Source: HK1 sp965202875 (GTDB lineage: Bacteria; Pseudomonadota; Gammaproteobacteria; HK1). From it: a DNA stretch of 64,000 nucleotides. The notes below the pieces were generated by a model, which saw only the letters and a list, made by a program, of their open reading frames with translations, ran no database searches and was not told where the DNA came from. Positions 32,369 through 41,122 of this stretch are shown in pieces. A program made the translations under genes and the position numbers. Within the stretch, counting starts at the first letter, position 1. The number at the start of each line of letters is the position of its first letter. The stretch covers positions 2,852,001 to 2,916,000 of the forward strand of contig OZ241870.1 in assembly GCA_965202875.1 (NCBI GenBank), read 5' to 3'.

Positions 32369-33922
32369 TCAGTGCCGGAAGTGCCGCATGCGGGTGAACA
32401 CCATCGCCATGCCGTGTTCGTCGGCCGCCGCGACGACCTCCTCGTCGCGCATCGAGCCGCCCGGCTCGATCACCGCGCCGACCCCGGCCTCGGCTGCCGC
32501 GTCGATGCCGTCGCGAAACGGGAAGAACGCATCCGACGCGAGCACCGAACCCCGGACCTCAAGCCCCTCGTCCGCGGCCTTGATGCCCGCGATCTTCGCG
32601 GAGCAGACGCGGCTCATCTGCCCCGCTCCGATCCCGACGGTCATGCCGTTCCGGCAGTAGACGACGGCGTTCGACTTCACGAACTTCACGACTTTCCAGG
32701 CGAAGAGCAGATCGCGCATCTCCGCCCCGGTGGGCGCGCGACGGGTCACGACCTCCAGATCCTCCTCGGCGACGGCGCCGGTATCGCGATCCTGCATCAG
32801 CAACCCGCCGGAGACCCGCCTGAAGTCGATCGCGGAGAGCGGCGCGGCGGGAAGCTCGCCGCATTCGAGGACGCGCACGCCGGACTTGTCCGCGAGCGAT
32901 GCGAGGGCTTCCGGTTCTACCCGCGGCGCGATCACCACCTCGACGAACTGCCGTGCCACGATCGCCGCGGTGGTCTCCGCGTCGAGCGGGCGGTTGAACG
33001 CGATGATCCCGCCGAACGCGGACGTCGGATCGGTCCTGAACGCACGCTCGTACGCATCCCGGATGCACTCCCCGACGGCGACTCCGCAGGGGTTCGCATG
33101 CTTGACGATGACGCAGGCCGGCTCGGGAAAGCTCTTGACGCACTCGAGCGCGGCGTCGGCGTCGGCCACGTTGTTGAACGAGAGCGCCTTGCCCTGAAGC
33201 TGCCGCGCTGTCGCGACGTTCGCCTCCGTGGCCGCGGGCTCGACGTAGAACGCCGCGCGCTGGTGCGGGTTCTCGCCGTAGCGCATCTCCAGTGACTTCA
33301 CATACTGGAGGTTGAGGGTACGGGGGAACGCCTCCGGCGGCGCGGGCGCACCGTCCCGCGCCCCGAAGCAGGCGGCGATCGCGCCATCGTAGCGCGCGGT
33401 GTGCTCGAACGCCTTGACCGCGAGGCGGAACCGCGTGGCCTCGGAAACCGTGCCCTTGGCGCGGAGCTCGTCGAGCACCGCGGCGTAATCGCCCGCATCG
33501 ACGAGGGTCGTGACCCACCCGTAATTCTTCGCCGCGGCGCGCAGCATCGCCGGCCCGCCGACGTCGATGTGCTCGATGGCGGTGGCGAGGTCGCAGCCCG
33601 CCCTCGCCACGGCCTCGAAGGGATAGAGGTTGACGACCAGGAGGTCGATCCCCTGGATGCCGTGCTCGCGCATCGCCTCGGAATCGGTGTCGCGGCGCGC
33701 GAGGAGTCCGCCGTGGATCTTCGGGTGCAGCGTCTTCACCCGGCCGTCCATCATCTCCGGGGATCCGGTGTACGAAGAGACATCGACCACCGGCACGCCC
33801 GCGTCACCGAGCCGTTTCGCGGTGCCGCCGGTGGAGAGGACCTCGATGCCGAGCCCGTGCAGGGCGCGCGCGAGCTCGACGATCCCGGTTTTGTCCGACA
33901 CGCTGACGAGTGCGCGTGCCAC
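32369..33922 (-). CDS. purH: Bifunctional AICAR formyltransferase / IMP cyclohydrolase
   Basis: Catalyses the last two steps of IMP synthesis. The 517-residue product has the N-terminal cyclohydrolase domain (SVSDKTGIVELARALHGLGI, EVLSTGGTAK, VKTLHPKIHGGLLARR) and the C-terminal formyltransferase with RYGENPHQRAAFY, KHANPCGVAVGE and the substrate-binding AFGGIIAFNRPL. The best start is the GTG at 33,922, preceded by AAGGGGGG. Upstream the frame is continuous with the tandem Fis domains without any stop, so a Fis-Fis-PurH fusion of about 694 residues could also be made. Confidence 0.93.
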   Translation of the reverse strand: MARALVSVSDKTGIVELARALHGLGIEVLSTGGTAKRLGDAGVPVVDVSSYTGSPEMMDGRVKTLHPKIHGGLLARRDTDSEAMREHGIQGIDLLVVNLYPFEAVARAGCDLATAIEHIDVGGPAMLRAAAKNYGWVTTLVDAGDYAAVLDELRAKGTVSEATRFRLAVKAFEHTARYDGAIAACFGARDGAPAPPEAFPRTLNLQYVKSLEMRYGENPHQRAAFYVEPAATEANVATARQLQGKALSFNNVADADAALECVKSFPEPACVIVKHANPCGVAVGECIRDAYERAFRTDPTSAFGGIIAFNRPLDAETTAAIVARQFVEVVIAPRVEPEALASLADKSGVRVLECGELPAAPLSAIDFRRVSGGLLMQDRDTGAVAEEDLEVVTRRAPTGAEMRDLLFAWKVVKFVKSNAVVYCRNGMTVGIGAGQMSRVCSAKIAGIKAADEGLEVRGSVLASDAFFPFRDGIDAAAEAGVGAVIEPGGSMRDEEVVAAADEHGMAMVFTRMRHFRH

Positions 33923-34453
33923 CGCCCCCCTTGACGTGAGGCGGCGCGGCCCGCGGACCTTCAGATCGTAGCGTTCCACCTTGCTGCGCAGGGTTGCGCC
34001 GCTGATGCCGAGCAGATCCGCGGCCCGGCCCTGGTGTCTTCCGGTATGCACGAGCACCGACTCGAGCAGGGGTGGCACCACCTCGTCCATGACCAGCTCG
34101 AACAGTCCCGATGGATGATGGCCGTCGAGGTGGCGGAAGTAGTCCTCCATCGTCTCCCGGACGCAGTCGCGAAGCGGCTTCTGCGCGCCGCAGAAGAGCC
34201 TGCAACGCTTCGACCTTCTGTGCCGCGTCTTGTTACGAAGCGTCCCGCGGCTGATGCCGAGCAGATCCGCGGCCCGGGTCTGGTTCCCCCTGGTCTGCGC
34301 GAGGACCGATTCGCACAGCGACGGCACGACCTCGCTCATGACCAGCTTGAACAGCCCCGAGGCGTCATGGCTCTCGGACTGGCGGAAGTAATCCTCCACC
34401 GCCTCCCTGATGCAGACGCGCAGCAGCTCCGCACCGCGCTTGCCCCCGCCCAC
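33923..34453 (-). CDS. fis: Tandem Fis-family DNA-binding domains, open into purH
   Basis: Two Fis-like repeats lie in one frame. The first (about 34,217-34,420) has CIREAVEDYFRQSES, LVMSEVVPSLCESVLAQTRG and the helix-turn-helix NQTRAADLLGISRGTLRNK. The second (about 33,960-34,180) has CVRETMEDYFRHLDGHHPSG, LVMDEVVPPLLESVL and GRAADLLGISGATLRSKVER. No stop follows the second copy; the frame runs into purH. The GTG at 34,453 is the likeliest start (a TTG slightly upstream is possible). Normal Fis is a single-domain nucleoid protein of about 98 residues, encoded after dusB as here. A duplication and stop loss is inferred; sequencing error at one stop cannot be excluded. Confidence 0.7.
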
Positions 34454-34518
34454 GCTCGAGGCGTCGTCACCCAAAGCGCCATCGCCGTTGCACGGCCGTT
34501 CCGGTGGGCATGACGCGC

Positions 34519-35511
34519 TCAAGCGGCGAGTCTCACGGGTGCGTCGTCGATCATGCGGTGGAAGAAGTCGCGCGTCAGGGCGATCTGCCGCCGCGCGCAC
34601 TCGACACGGTTGACGCTGCGCCAGAACCCCTCGCCGTGCGGGTATGCCTTGCAGTACCAGGACAGGTGCTTGCGCGCGACCCGGACCCCGGTGACCTCGC
34701 CGTAGAAGGCATGCAACGCGCGCAGGTGGTCGAGGAGCACCTCGGCCCGCTCCTGCACGCTCGGCGGCTCGACCTTCGTTCCCGATCGGAGGTACGCCGC
34801 GACCGCGCCGGGCAGCCAGGGGTTGCCCTGGGCGGCGCGTCCGATCATCACCGCGTCGGCGCCGGTGAAGGCGAGCACGCGGCGAGCCTGTTCGGGGCTC
34901 GTGACGTCGCCGTTGGCGATGACCGGGATCGAGACCGCGCGCTTGACCGCGCGGATCGAATCGTATTCCGCGACACCCCTGAATGCACACCGGCGCGTCC
35001 GCCCGTGTACCGCAACGGCGGCAACCCCGGCGGCCTCCGCGATGCGGGCGATCCGCACCGCGTTGCGCCGCTCGGGGGAAGGGCCGGTGCGGATCTTCAG
35101 GGTGACGGGGACGTCGACGGCCGCCACCACGCTTTCGAGAATGCGCCCGACGAGCGCCTCGTCGGACAGCAGGGCGGAGCCCGCCGCGACGTTGCACACC
35201 TTCTTCGCCGGGCAGCCCATGTTGACGTCGATGACGTCGGCGCCGCGCGCGACGTTGTACCTCGCGGCGTCGGCGAGGCGGGCCGGAGCCGCACCGGCGA
35301 TCTGCACCGATCGCGGCGCGGGCTCCCCCGCGTGGTCGATGCGCCGCAGGGTCTTCGGGGTGGCGCGCAAGGCGGGATCGCTGGTCACCATCTCCGACAC
35401 CGTGAGGCCCGCGCCGAGCCGGCGGCACAGGATACGGAAGGGGCGGTCGGTCACGCCGGCCATCGGCGCGAGCACGACCGGATTCGGCAGGCTGAATCCA
35501 CTTGTCTGCAT
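34519..35511 (-). CDS. dusB: tRNA-dihydrouridine synthase B
   Basis: An FMN enzyme that reduces uridine to dihydrouridine in tRNA. VVLAPMAGVTDRPFRILCRR near residue 14, DVNMGCPAKKVCNVAAGSAL near residue 100 (with the catalytic cysteine), TLKIRTGPSP, VAVHGRTR and PVIANGDVTS are Dus signatures. The ATG at 35,511 gives 330 residues; a GTG at 35,520 would add three. It is directly upstream of fis, the classical gammaproteobacterial dusB-fis order. Confidence 0.95.
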   Translation of the reverse strand: MQTSGFSLPNPVVLAPMAGVTDRPFRILCRRLGAGLTVSEMVTSDPALRATPKTLRRIDHAGEPAPRSVQIAGAAPARLADAARYNVARGADVIDVNMGCPAKKVCNVAAGSALLSDEALVGRILESVVAAVDVPVTLKIRTGPSPERRNAVRIARIAEAAGVAAVAVHGRTRRCAFRGVAEYDSIRAVKRAVSIPVIANGDVTSPEQARRVLAFTGADAVMIGRAAQGNPWLPGAVAAYLRSGTKVEPPSVQERAEVLLDHLRALHAFYGEVTGVRVARKHLSWYCKAYPHGEGFWRSVNRVECARRQIALTRDFFHRMIDDAPVRLAA

Positions 35512-35639
35512 GGCGGGCACGGCCGCTGAGCGGCAGGCAATCCGAAACGGGAGCGAGGACGGGGATTCCGGCCTCCGGCGGGAACGATTACCACATCGAA
35601 CCGGAAGAACAAAGGCCGGCGATCGAGGGCGGCCCGGCC

Positions 35640-36623
35640 TCAGGGGGGATCGTCATCGAACTGGCCGGTAGCCGCTCCGAACGTAATGCGATCAGGCATG
35701 GATCGGGCAGGAGACGCACCCAGCCGGGCGAAGCGCCGTCCGGGACGGGGACGGCGCGTGCCGTCCAGCCGCGCCCACCCGTCGCATGTCCCGCCGGCGT
35801 GGAGGGCGAATGCGCCACGGTAAGCGCCGGCGACTTCGTCCGTTTGCCCTTCGAGGAGCCCCGAAAGCGTCAGATGGCCTCCGGGCGCCGTCACCGCCGT
35901 GAGCACCGGGGCGAGCTCCACGAGCGTTCCGGCCAGGATGTTCGCGAGCACGAGCGGCGCGGGCGCGATCGCGGCCCCCGTCTCGACGACGCCCACCCGA
36001 TCCGAGACGCCGTTGATCCGCGAATTCTCCGCCGTCGCCCGCAACGCCTGGGGATCGACGTCGAGCGCGACCACCCGGCGGGCGCCGAGCACCGCCGCTG
36101 CGATCGAGAGGACGCCTGAGCCGCAGCCGTAGTCGATGACGTCGATCCCCACCGGCGGGGTGGCGGCCAGCCTTTCGAGGCAGAGGCGCGTCGTGGGATG
36201 GCGCCCCGAGCCGAAGGCGAGCCCGGGTTCGAGACGCACGACGGCGCGATCCGGCGGTGGCATCGCCCATTCCGGCCCGATCCAGAGCGAGCCGATCTCG
36301 ACCGGCTCGATCTCCTCGCGCGCCGCGGCGATCCAGTCCCGATCGGCGATCTCCCGCGTGCGCAAATTCGTCACCGCCCCGGTATCCGGCAGCGCCGCGC
36401 GCAACGCACCGCGGTCGACGGGGTGCTCGTACAACGCCCGGACCCGTATGCGCGGCCAGAGCGGCATCGCCCCCGGCGCCGGCTCGAAGCACGGCGCGTC
36501 ACCGGCGTCCTCCAGGGTCACCGAGACCGGGCCGGCCGCCTCCAGAGTCCCGCACACCGCGTCGAGGCCGGCGCGATCGCATTCGAGGGCGAGCTCGAAC
36601 CAGGCGTACCCCTCACCGTTCAG
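35640..36623 (-). CDS. prmA: Ribosomal protein L11 methyltransferase, non-canonical start
   Basis: PrmA methylates ribosomal protein L11. AWFELALECDRAGLDAVCGT opens the L11-binding domain; EPGLAFGSGRHPTTRLCLE and VIDYGCGSGVLSIAAAVLGA are the SAM-binding motifs, with LVLANILAGTLVELAP near the catalytic site (NxLA). No ATG, GTG or TTG exists in frame near the expected N-terminus. The closest candidate is CTG at 36,623, overlapping the accC stop (CTGA), which would give 327 residues. After LLEGQTDEV and CDGWARLDGTRRP an extra tail of about 35 residues extends the usual C-terminus. Confidence 0.88.
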   Translation of the reverse strand: MNGEGYAWFELALECDRAGLDAVCGTLEAAGPVSVTLEDAGDAPCFEPAPGAMPLWPRIRVRALYEHPVDRGALRAALPDTGAVTNLRTREIADRDWIAAAREEIEPVEIGSLWIGPEWAMPPPDRAVVRLEPGLAFGSGRHPTTRLCLERLAATPPVGIDVIDYGCGSGVLSIAAAVLGARRVVALDVDPQALRATAENSRINGVSDRVGVVETGAAIAPAPLVLANILAGTLVELAPVLTAVTAPGGHLTLSGLLEGQTDEVAGAYRGAFALHAGGTCDGWARLDGTRRPRPGRRFARLGASPARSMPDRITFGAATGQFDDDPP

Positions 36624-37966
36624 GGATCGAGGCCCAGCTTGCGCTCCAGGTAGTTGATGCCGGTGCCGCCCGCGAGGAAGGCGGCGTCGCGGCACAGCTC
36701 CTGGTGCAGCGCGATGTTCGTGTCGATCCCCTCGATGACGATCTCCTCCAGGGCGGTGCGGGCCCGGGCGACGGCGAACTCGCGGGTCTCGCCGTGCGCG
36801 ACGAGCTTGCCGATCATCGAGTCGTAGTAGGGCGGCACCACGTAGCCGCTGTAGATGTGGCTGTCGAGCCGGATCCCGGGGCCGCCGGGCGGGTGGAACA
36901 GCGAGATCGTGCCGGGTGAGGGACGGAACGTCTTCGGATCCTCGGCGTTGATGCGGCATTCGATCGCGTGGCCGCGGATGCGCACGTCCTCCTGCGTGAA
37001 CGGCAGCGCCTCGCCCGCCGCGATGCGGAGCTGGGCCTTGACGACGTCGATGCCGGTCACGAGCTCCGTCACCGGATGCTCAACCTGCAACCGCGTGTTC
37101 ATCTCGATGAAATAGAACTCACCGTCCTTGTACAGGAATTCGAAGGTGCCCGCGCCGCGGTAGCCGATCTCGCGGCACGCCGCGACGCATCGCGTTCCCA
37201 TCGCCTCGCGCACGTCCGGGTCGATCCCGGGAGCCGGCGCCTCCTCGAGCACCTTCTGGTGCCGACGTTGCATCGAGCAGTCGCGCTCGCCGAGATGGAC
37301 GACGTTGCCGTGGGTGTCGGCGAGGATCTGGAATTCGACGTGTCGCGGATTGTCGAGGTATTTCTCGAGGTAGACGGCTTGGTTGCCGAACGCCGTGCCG
37401 GCCTCGGTGCGGGTGAGCGACACCGCGTTGAGCAGCGACGCCTCGGCGTGGACCACGCGCATCCCGCGCCCGCCGCCGCCGCCGGCCGCCTTCACGATCA
37501 CCGGATAGCCGATACCGCGGGCGGTGCGCAACGTTTCTCCCGGATCGTCTCCGATCGGGCCTCCCGAGCCGGGAACGCACGGAATGCCCGCCGCACGCAT
37601 CGTCGCGATGGCGGAGAGCTTGTCCCCCATCAGCCGGATCGTCTCCGGCCGCGGGCCGATGAAGATGAACCCGCTCTGCTCGACGCGCTCGGCGAAGTCC
37701 GCGTTCTCAGAGAGAAAGCCGTAGCCCGGGTGGACGGCCACCGCGTCGGTGACTTCCGCCGCGCTCACCACCGCGGGGATGTTGAGGTAGCTCTCGGCCG
37801 AGGCGGCGGGGCCGATGCACACCGACTCGTCGGCGAGCCGGACGTGTTTCAGGTCCCGGTCGGCCATGGAATGTACGGCCACGGTGCGGATCCCGAACTC
37901 GCGGCAGGCCCGCAGGATCCGCAACGCGATCTCTCCCCGGTTGGCGATGATGATCTTGGTCAGCAT
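36620..37966 (-). CDS. accC: Acetyl-CoA carboxylase, biotin carboxylase subunit
   Basis: Carboxylates biotin on AccB in the first step of fatty acid synthesis. The 448-residue protein starts MLTKIIIANRGEIALRILRA. YPVIVKAAGGGGGRGMRVVH is the glycine-rich ATP-binding loop; ERDCSMQRRHQKVLEEAPAP and MNTRLQVEHPVTELVTGID hold catalytic and biotin-site residues. It is 94 bp after accB and overlaps the reading frame of prmA at its stop. Confidence 0.96.
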   Translation of the reverse strand: MLTKIIIANRGEIALRILRACREFGIRTVAVHSMADRDLKHVRLADESVCIGPAASAESYLNIPAVVSAAEVTDAVAVHPGYGFLSENADFAERVEQSGFIFIGPRPETIRLMGDKLSAIATMRAAGIPCVPGSGGPIGDDPGETLRTARGIGYPVIVKAAGGGGGRGMRVVHAEASLLNAVSLTRTEAGTAFGNQAVYLEKYLDNPRHVEFQILADTHGNVVHLGERDCSMQRRHQKVLEEAPAPGIDPDVREAMGTRCVAACREIGYRGAGTFEFLYKDGEFYFIEMNTRLQVEHPVTELVTGIDVVKAQLRIAAGEALPFTQEDVRIRGHAIECRINAEDPKTFRPSPGTISLFHPPGGPGIRLDSHIYSGYVVPPYYDSMIGKLVAHGETREFAVARARTALEEIVIEGIDTNIALHQELCRDAAFLAGGTGINYLERKLGLDP

Positions 37967-38060
37967 CGGCCCGGACCGGCGTTCCGGCCATCGCGCAAGA
38001 AGCGCCGTCGAAGGATCATGGCCGACGAACCTGGTCGGAGCGGACGCGACGGTGCGGGGG

Positions 38061-38558
38061 TCAGGCGTCCGTGTCGATCACGAACAGCGGTTCGCCGTAC
38101 TCCACCGGGTGGCCGTTCTCGGCGACGATCGCCTTCACCTCCCCCGTAACCTCCGATTCGATCTGGTTGAGGATCTTCATCGCTTCGATGATGCAGAGCG
38201 TATCGCCCGGCATGACCCTCTGCCCGATGGAGACGAAGGGCTTCGCGCCGGGAGACGATGCCTGGTAGAAGGTGCCGACCATCGGCGAGGCCACCACGTA
38301 TCCGGGGGGAAGCCGATCCTCCGCTTCCGTCCCGGTTTCGGGCGCCGCCGGGGCGCCTGCCGCCGACGCACTGCCCGCCGGTGGATGCGTGGCCGGGGGA
38401 AGCACGGCCGGAGCCGCGTGGTAGTGGTGCACCGGAGCCGCGGGCGGATCGCGTCGCCGTGTGATCCGTACCGACTCCTCGCCCTCGTGGATCTCGATCT
38501 CGTCGACGCAGGAGGTCTCCAGCAGCTCGATGAGCTTCTTCACCTTGCGGATGTCCAC
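38061..38558 (-). CDS. accB: Acetyl-CoA carboxylase, biotin carboxyl carrier protein
   Basis: Carries the biotin carboxylated by AccC. The 165-residue protein opens with MDIRKVKKLIELLETSCVDE, has an Ala/Pro-rich flexible linker in the middle and a C-terminal biotinyl domain with IIEAMKILNQIESEVTGEV, where the lysine of AMK is the biotinylation site. The final strand is VEYGEPLFVIDTDA. It is 12 bp after aroQ and upstream of accC, a common order. Confidence 0.95.
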   Translation of the reverse strand: MDIRKVKKLIELLETSCVDEIEIHEGEESVRITRRRDPPAAPVHHYHAAPAVLPPATHPPAGSASAAGAPAAPETGTEAEDRLPPGYVVASPMVGTFYQASSPGAKPFVSIGQRVMPGDTLCIIEAMKILNQIESEVTGEVKAIVAENGHPVEYGEPLFVIDTDA

Positions 38559-38570
38559 GTCGCATGCTCC

Positions 38571-39017
38571 TCAGTGTCCGCCGGCCAGCCGCGAGAGCGC
38601 CGCCTGGTACGCGAGGCGATAGCCCGGCGCACCGAGGCCGATGATCACACCGGCCGCCACGTCGGACAGACAGGAGTGGCGGCGGAACGGCTCGCGCCGG
38701 TGGATGTTCGAGAGATGGATCTCGATGAAGGGGATCCTGGTCGCGAGAAAGGCGTCGCGGATCGCGACGCTCGTATGGGTGAACGCGCCGGGATTGATGA
38801 TGGCGCAGTCGACACCCTCTCTCGCGGCCTGGTGGATGCGATCGACGAGGGCGTGCTCGGCGTTGCTCTGGAAGCACTCGATCCCGTGCCCATCCCCCTC
38901 GGCCAGGGCCGAGAGATCCGATTCGACGTCGGCGAGTGTCGTGCGGCCATAGATCTCGGGCTCGCGCGTACCGAGAAGGTTCAGGTTGGGACCGTTCAGC
39001 AGCAACAAGTTGGCCAT
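38571..39017 (-). CDS. aroQ: Type II 3-dehydroquinate dehydratase
   Basis: Dehydrates 3-dehydroquinate in the shikimate pathway. The 148-residue protein starts MANLLLLNGPNLNLLGTREP and has EIYG with the catalytic tyrosine, CAIINPGAFTHTSVAIRDAF, and IEIHLSNIHRREPFRRHS with the catalytic histidine. The start ATG at 39,017 follows a GGAGA-like site. It is the first gene of the aroQ-accB-accC-prmA-dusB cluster. Confidence 0.95.
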   Translation of the reverse strand: MANLLLLNGPNLNLLGTREPEIYGRTTLADVESDLSALAEGDGHGIECFQSNAEHALVDRIHQAAREGVDCAIINPGAFTHTSVAIRDAFLATRIPFIEIHLSNIHRREPFRRHSCLSDVAAGVIIGLGAPGYRLAYQAALSRLAGGH

Positions 39018-39439
39018 TCCATCTCTCCTTCGACCGGATAGGACGAGGCCCGATCGGCCATCGCGCAAAGAACCGAACGTTCAAGGCAATTCTACGCCTG
39101 TTCGGGAGAATTGGGCGCAGATTCGCATCCTTCCCCTCGGCTCCCCAAGGCGCCGCCCTCTCTGTGATGGAGCCGAATCTTGCGCGCGGCGTCCTGGGAG
39201 CGGCGCGTCCTGACGGACGCGGACGTCTCGCCCGCAAGCACGGACCGGAGGTCCGCCGCCGGAGGCCCGCCCAAGTGCACGGGAGCGCGAGCGTCCCGCA
39301 CACCTGAGGCGTTCCCGCGACCTCGGCACCGTCATTCCCTGTCATCCCCGCGAAAGCGGGGAGCAAGCGGGAATCCAGGTGTTCGGGAGCGCGGGCGTCT
39401 CGCCTGCGGTGGGGCACGGGCCCGATTGCCCGCGGACGA
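39018..39439. other. Intergenic region with palindromic repeat fragments
   Basis: It holds a palindrome at about 39,340-39,376 of the common bacterial CCCCGCGAAAGCGGGG type followed by GGGAATCCAGG. It also has two partial copies of the GC-rich dispersed motif (around 39,206-39,245 and GGGAGCGCGGGCGTCTCGCC at 39,384-39,403). Several frames are open but match nothing. The aroQ promoter should lie at its left end; I see no strong consensus boxes. Confidence 0.55.
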
Positions 39440-40051
39440 TCAGGCAAGCAGGGCCCGGATCTTCTGCTGCGCCTGCTCCAGGGTCAGCGCCCCCACGTGG
39501 CGGGCCTGGATCGTATCCTCCGCGTCGATGAACGCGGTGAACGGCAGCGCGGCGGAAGGATGCCCGTACAAGCGCATGAGCTCGACCGTCCGGCGCAGAT
39601 CGGCCATGGTCGGATAGTTCATCCCGAGCTCCCGCGCCATCGCGAACGCGCCGGCCGGGTCGTCCGCGGCGACCCCGAGGAAACGCACGCCGCGCGCGCG
39701 GAACGCCTCCTGGACGGCGATCAGGATCGGGATCTCGTGCACGCACGGCGGGCACCACGTCGCCCAGAAGTTCACGACCCGCGCGCTGCCGCGCCAATCG
39801 GAGAAGCGGTGTTCCACCCCGTGCTGGTCGGTGAAGCGGAAATCCGGCGCCTTCCCTGCGGCAGATCCCTCGATCGTCCGGGCATCGGCGACGCTCCGTG
39901 CGAACTCGCCCACCGGGACACCGGAACCCGGCGTCGCTGCGCCTTCCGGCGAGGAGGACGGCTCGCGCAGCCACCGTGACGCCGCGAACCCCGCCGTGAA
40001 GGCGCCGGCGCCGAGCGCCATGGCGACCGCCAGGGTACGCCGCCTCATCAT
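39440..40051 (-). CDS. TlpA-like periplasmic thioredoxin-fold protein
   Basis: A 203-residue redox protein. The N-terminus MMRRRTLAVAMALGAGAFTA is a signal anchor, so the protein should face the periplasm. The thioredoxin domain starts about residue 68 (APDFRFTDQHG) and has VVNFWATWCPPCVHEIPILI with the redox pair C-P-P-C near residue 100. ALPFTAFIDAEDTIQARHVG carries the conserved cis-proline. Family members reduce disulfides, for example during cytochrome c maturation; partner unknown here. Confidence 0.88.
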   Translation of the reverse strand: MMRRRTLAVAMALGAGAFTAGFAASRWLREPSSSPEGAATPGSGVPVGEFARSVADARTIEGSAAGKAPDFRFTDQHGVEHRFSDWRGSARVVNFWATWCPPCVHEIPILIAVQEAFRARGVRFLGVAADDPAGAFAMARELGMNYPTMADLRRTVELMRLYGHPSAALPFTAFIDAEDTIQARHVGALTLEQAQQKIRALLA

Positions 40052-40224
40052 CGCGCGCCCGGCGCCACAGGGTTGCGGCGGTTCGATTCGAGCGCGGCGA
40101 ACCCTGGCTCCTCATTGCAGCACGCCGCTGCGCAGGAAGCTCGTGGCGACGAATCGCCAACCCGACGGACCGGGCCGCCACTCCCCGGCGCCGCGGACGT
40201 TGGGGCACGACGGCGCATGGCTGG

Positions 40225-40288
40225 TAGTCCCTTGCCCGTGAAATCTTCGACAAAAAGACGAAGAATTGTCCGCCGCCCGGCTTCCGGC
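40225..40288 (-). repeat. Dispersed composite repeat, copy D
   Basis: On the minus strand it reads GAGCCGGAAGCCGGGCGGCG and then TTCTTCGTCTTTTTGTCGAAG with an end at GGGCAAGGGACTA, matching copy B at 47.1 kb. It is preceded on the minus strand by GGGACGCCCGCGCTCCCAGG, as in copy C. Confidence 0.7.
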
Positions 40289-40320
40289 TCCCAGATGCCG
40301 GATCCCCGGGGGCGGCACGT

Positions 40321-40402
40321 CCTGGGAGCGCGGGCGTCCCACCCGCATGGACAATCAATCGGGCCTTCGGCCCGTTGCGGGCGGGACGCCCGCGCTCCCA
40401 GG
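40321..40402. repeat. 20-bp perfect inverted repeat with 42-bp loop
   Basis: Left arm CCTGGGAGCGCGGGCGTCCC at 40,321-40,340, right arm its exact reverse complement at 40,383-40,402. The pairing extends further inward with a mismatch. The arms are the same GC-rich motif found singly at 14.6 kb and 39.4 kb, so this is two opposed copies of a REP-like unit. No T-run follows, so it is not a classical terminator. Confidence 0.8.
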
Positions 40403-40443
40403 TTCGCAACCGATGCCTGGTTCCGGCTCCGCCGGGTTGGGGT

Positions 40444-40890
40444 ATGAGGATGAACCTCCTTCATCTGCTCCTCCTGCTGTTCGTCACGGTCCCGCTCGCC
40501 GAGATCTACCTGCTGCTCGAAATCGGCGGGGTCATCGGCGCCGTCCCCACCATCGGCCTCGTCGTGCTCACCGCGGTCCTCGGCGCCGCCCTCGTTCGCG
40601 CGCAGGGATTCTCGACCATTCTGCGGATCCGCAGGCAGATGGACGCCGGCGAGGTCCCGGCCCTCGCGATCATCGAGGGGGCGTTCCTGCTCGTGGCCGG
40701 CGCACTCCTGCTCACTCCCGGATTTTTGACCGACGCAGTCGGATTCGGTTGCCTGATCCCGCCGTTGCGGCGAGCGCTCATCGTGCGGTTCATCGAAACG
40801 CGGGTGGTCCGCCCGCAGGACCCGCACGGCCCGGAGGCACCGCGGCGCCGCGGGCACGTCATCGAAGGCGAGTTCAAGCGCGAGGATTGA
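40444..40890 (+). CDS. fxsA: FxsA family membrane protein
   Basis: A 148-residue cytoplasmic-membrane protein. LLHLLLLLFVTVPLAEIYLL is the first membrane segment; GAVPTIGLVVLTAVLGAALV and the family motif GAFLLVAGALLLTPGFLTDA give the others, and the C-terminus is cytoplasmic and basic. FxsA in E. coli relieves F-plasmid exclusion of phage T7; its normal role is unclear. It commonly precedes groESL, as here. The start ATG at 40,444 matches homologues. Confidence 0.92.
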   Translation: MRMNLLHLLLLLFVTVPLAEIYLLLEIGGVIGAVPTIGLVVLTAVLGAALVRAQGFSTILRIRRQMDAGEVPALAIIEGAFLLVAGALLLTPGFLTDAVGFGCLIPPLRRALIVRFIETRVVRPQDPHGPEAPRRRGHVIEGEFKRED

Positions 40891-40985
40891 ACACCGCCGC
40901 GCGGATCCGTGCGTATCGAACGGAGTCGCTTCCGGTGTAGGCGCAGGCCGACTCCCCGCCCCACGTCTGTTGTCCCGGACCCTCC

Positions 40986-41040
40986 CTTGAAATCATCGGG
41001 TACATCCCTATCATTGGCACTCGCCTGGACGGAGTGCTAA
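40986..41040 (+). promoter_or_regulatory. groESL heat-shock promoter and CIRCE operator
   Basis: CTTGAAA (40,986-40,992), 13 nt, then CCCTATCA (41,006-41,013) is a near-consensus sigma-32 promoter. Overlapping its downstream edge, TTGGCACTC-N9-GAGTGCTAA (41,014-41,040) is a CIRCE element with one mismatch (TTGG for TTAG), the HrcA repressor site. The two together imply dual control by sigma-32 and HrcA. Confidence 0.9.
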
Positions 41041-41122
41041 CAGACAACGTCCGCAGACTCGACCCGTGTCGTCGGCCACCGCTCCAGGGTGACACCACTG
41101 GACCCAGCAGGAGACGAACTCC

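Larger units (their letters stand above)
40052..40443. other. Intergenic region with dispersed repeat copy D and a long inverted repeat
   Basis: Lies between the divergent TlpA-like gene and fxsA. It contains the minus-strand copy D (40,225-40,288) and a 20-bp perfect inverted repeat (40,321-40,340 with 40,383-40,402). No protein or RNA gene is recognised. Confidence 0.6.
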
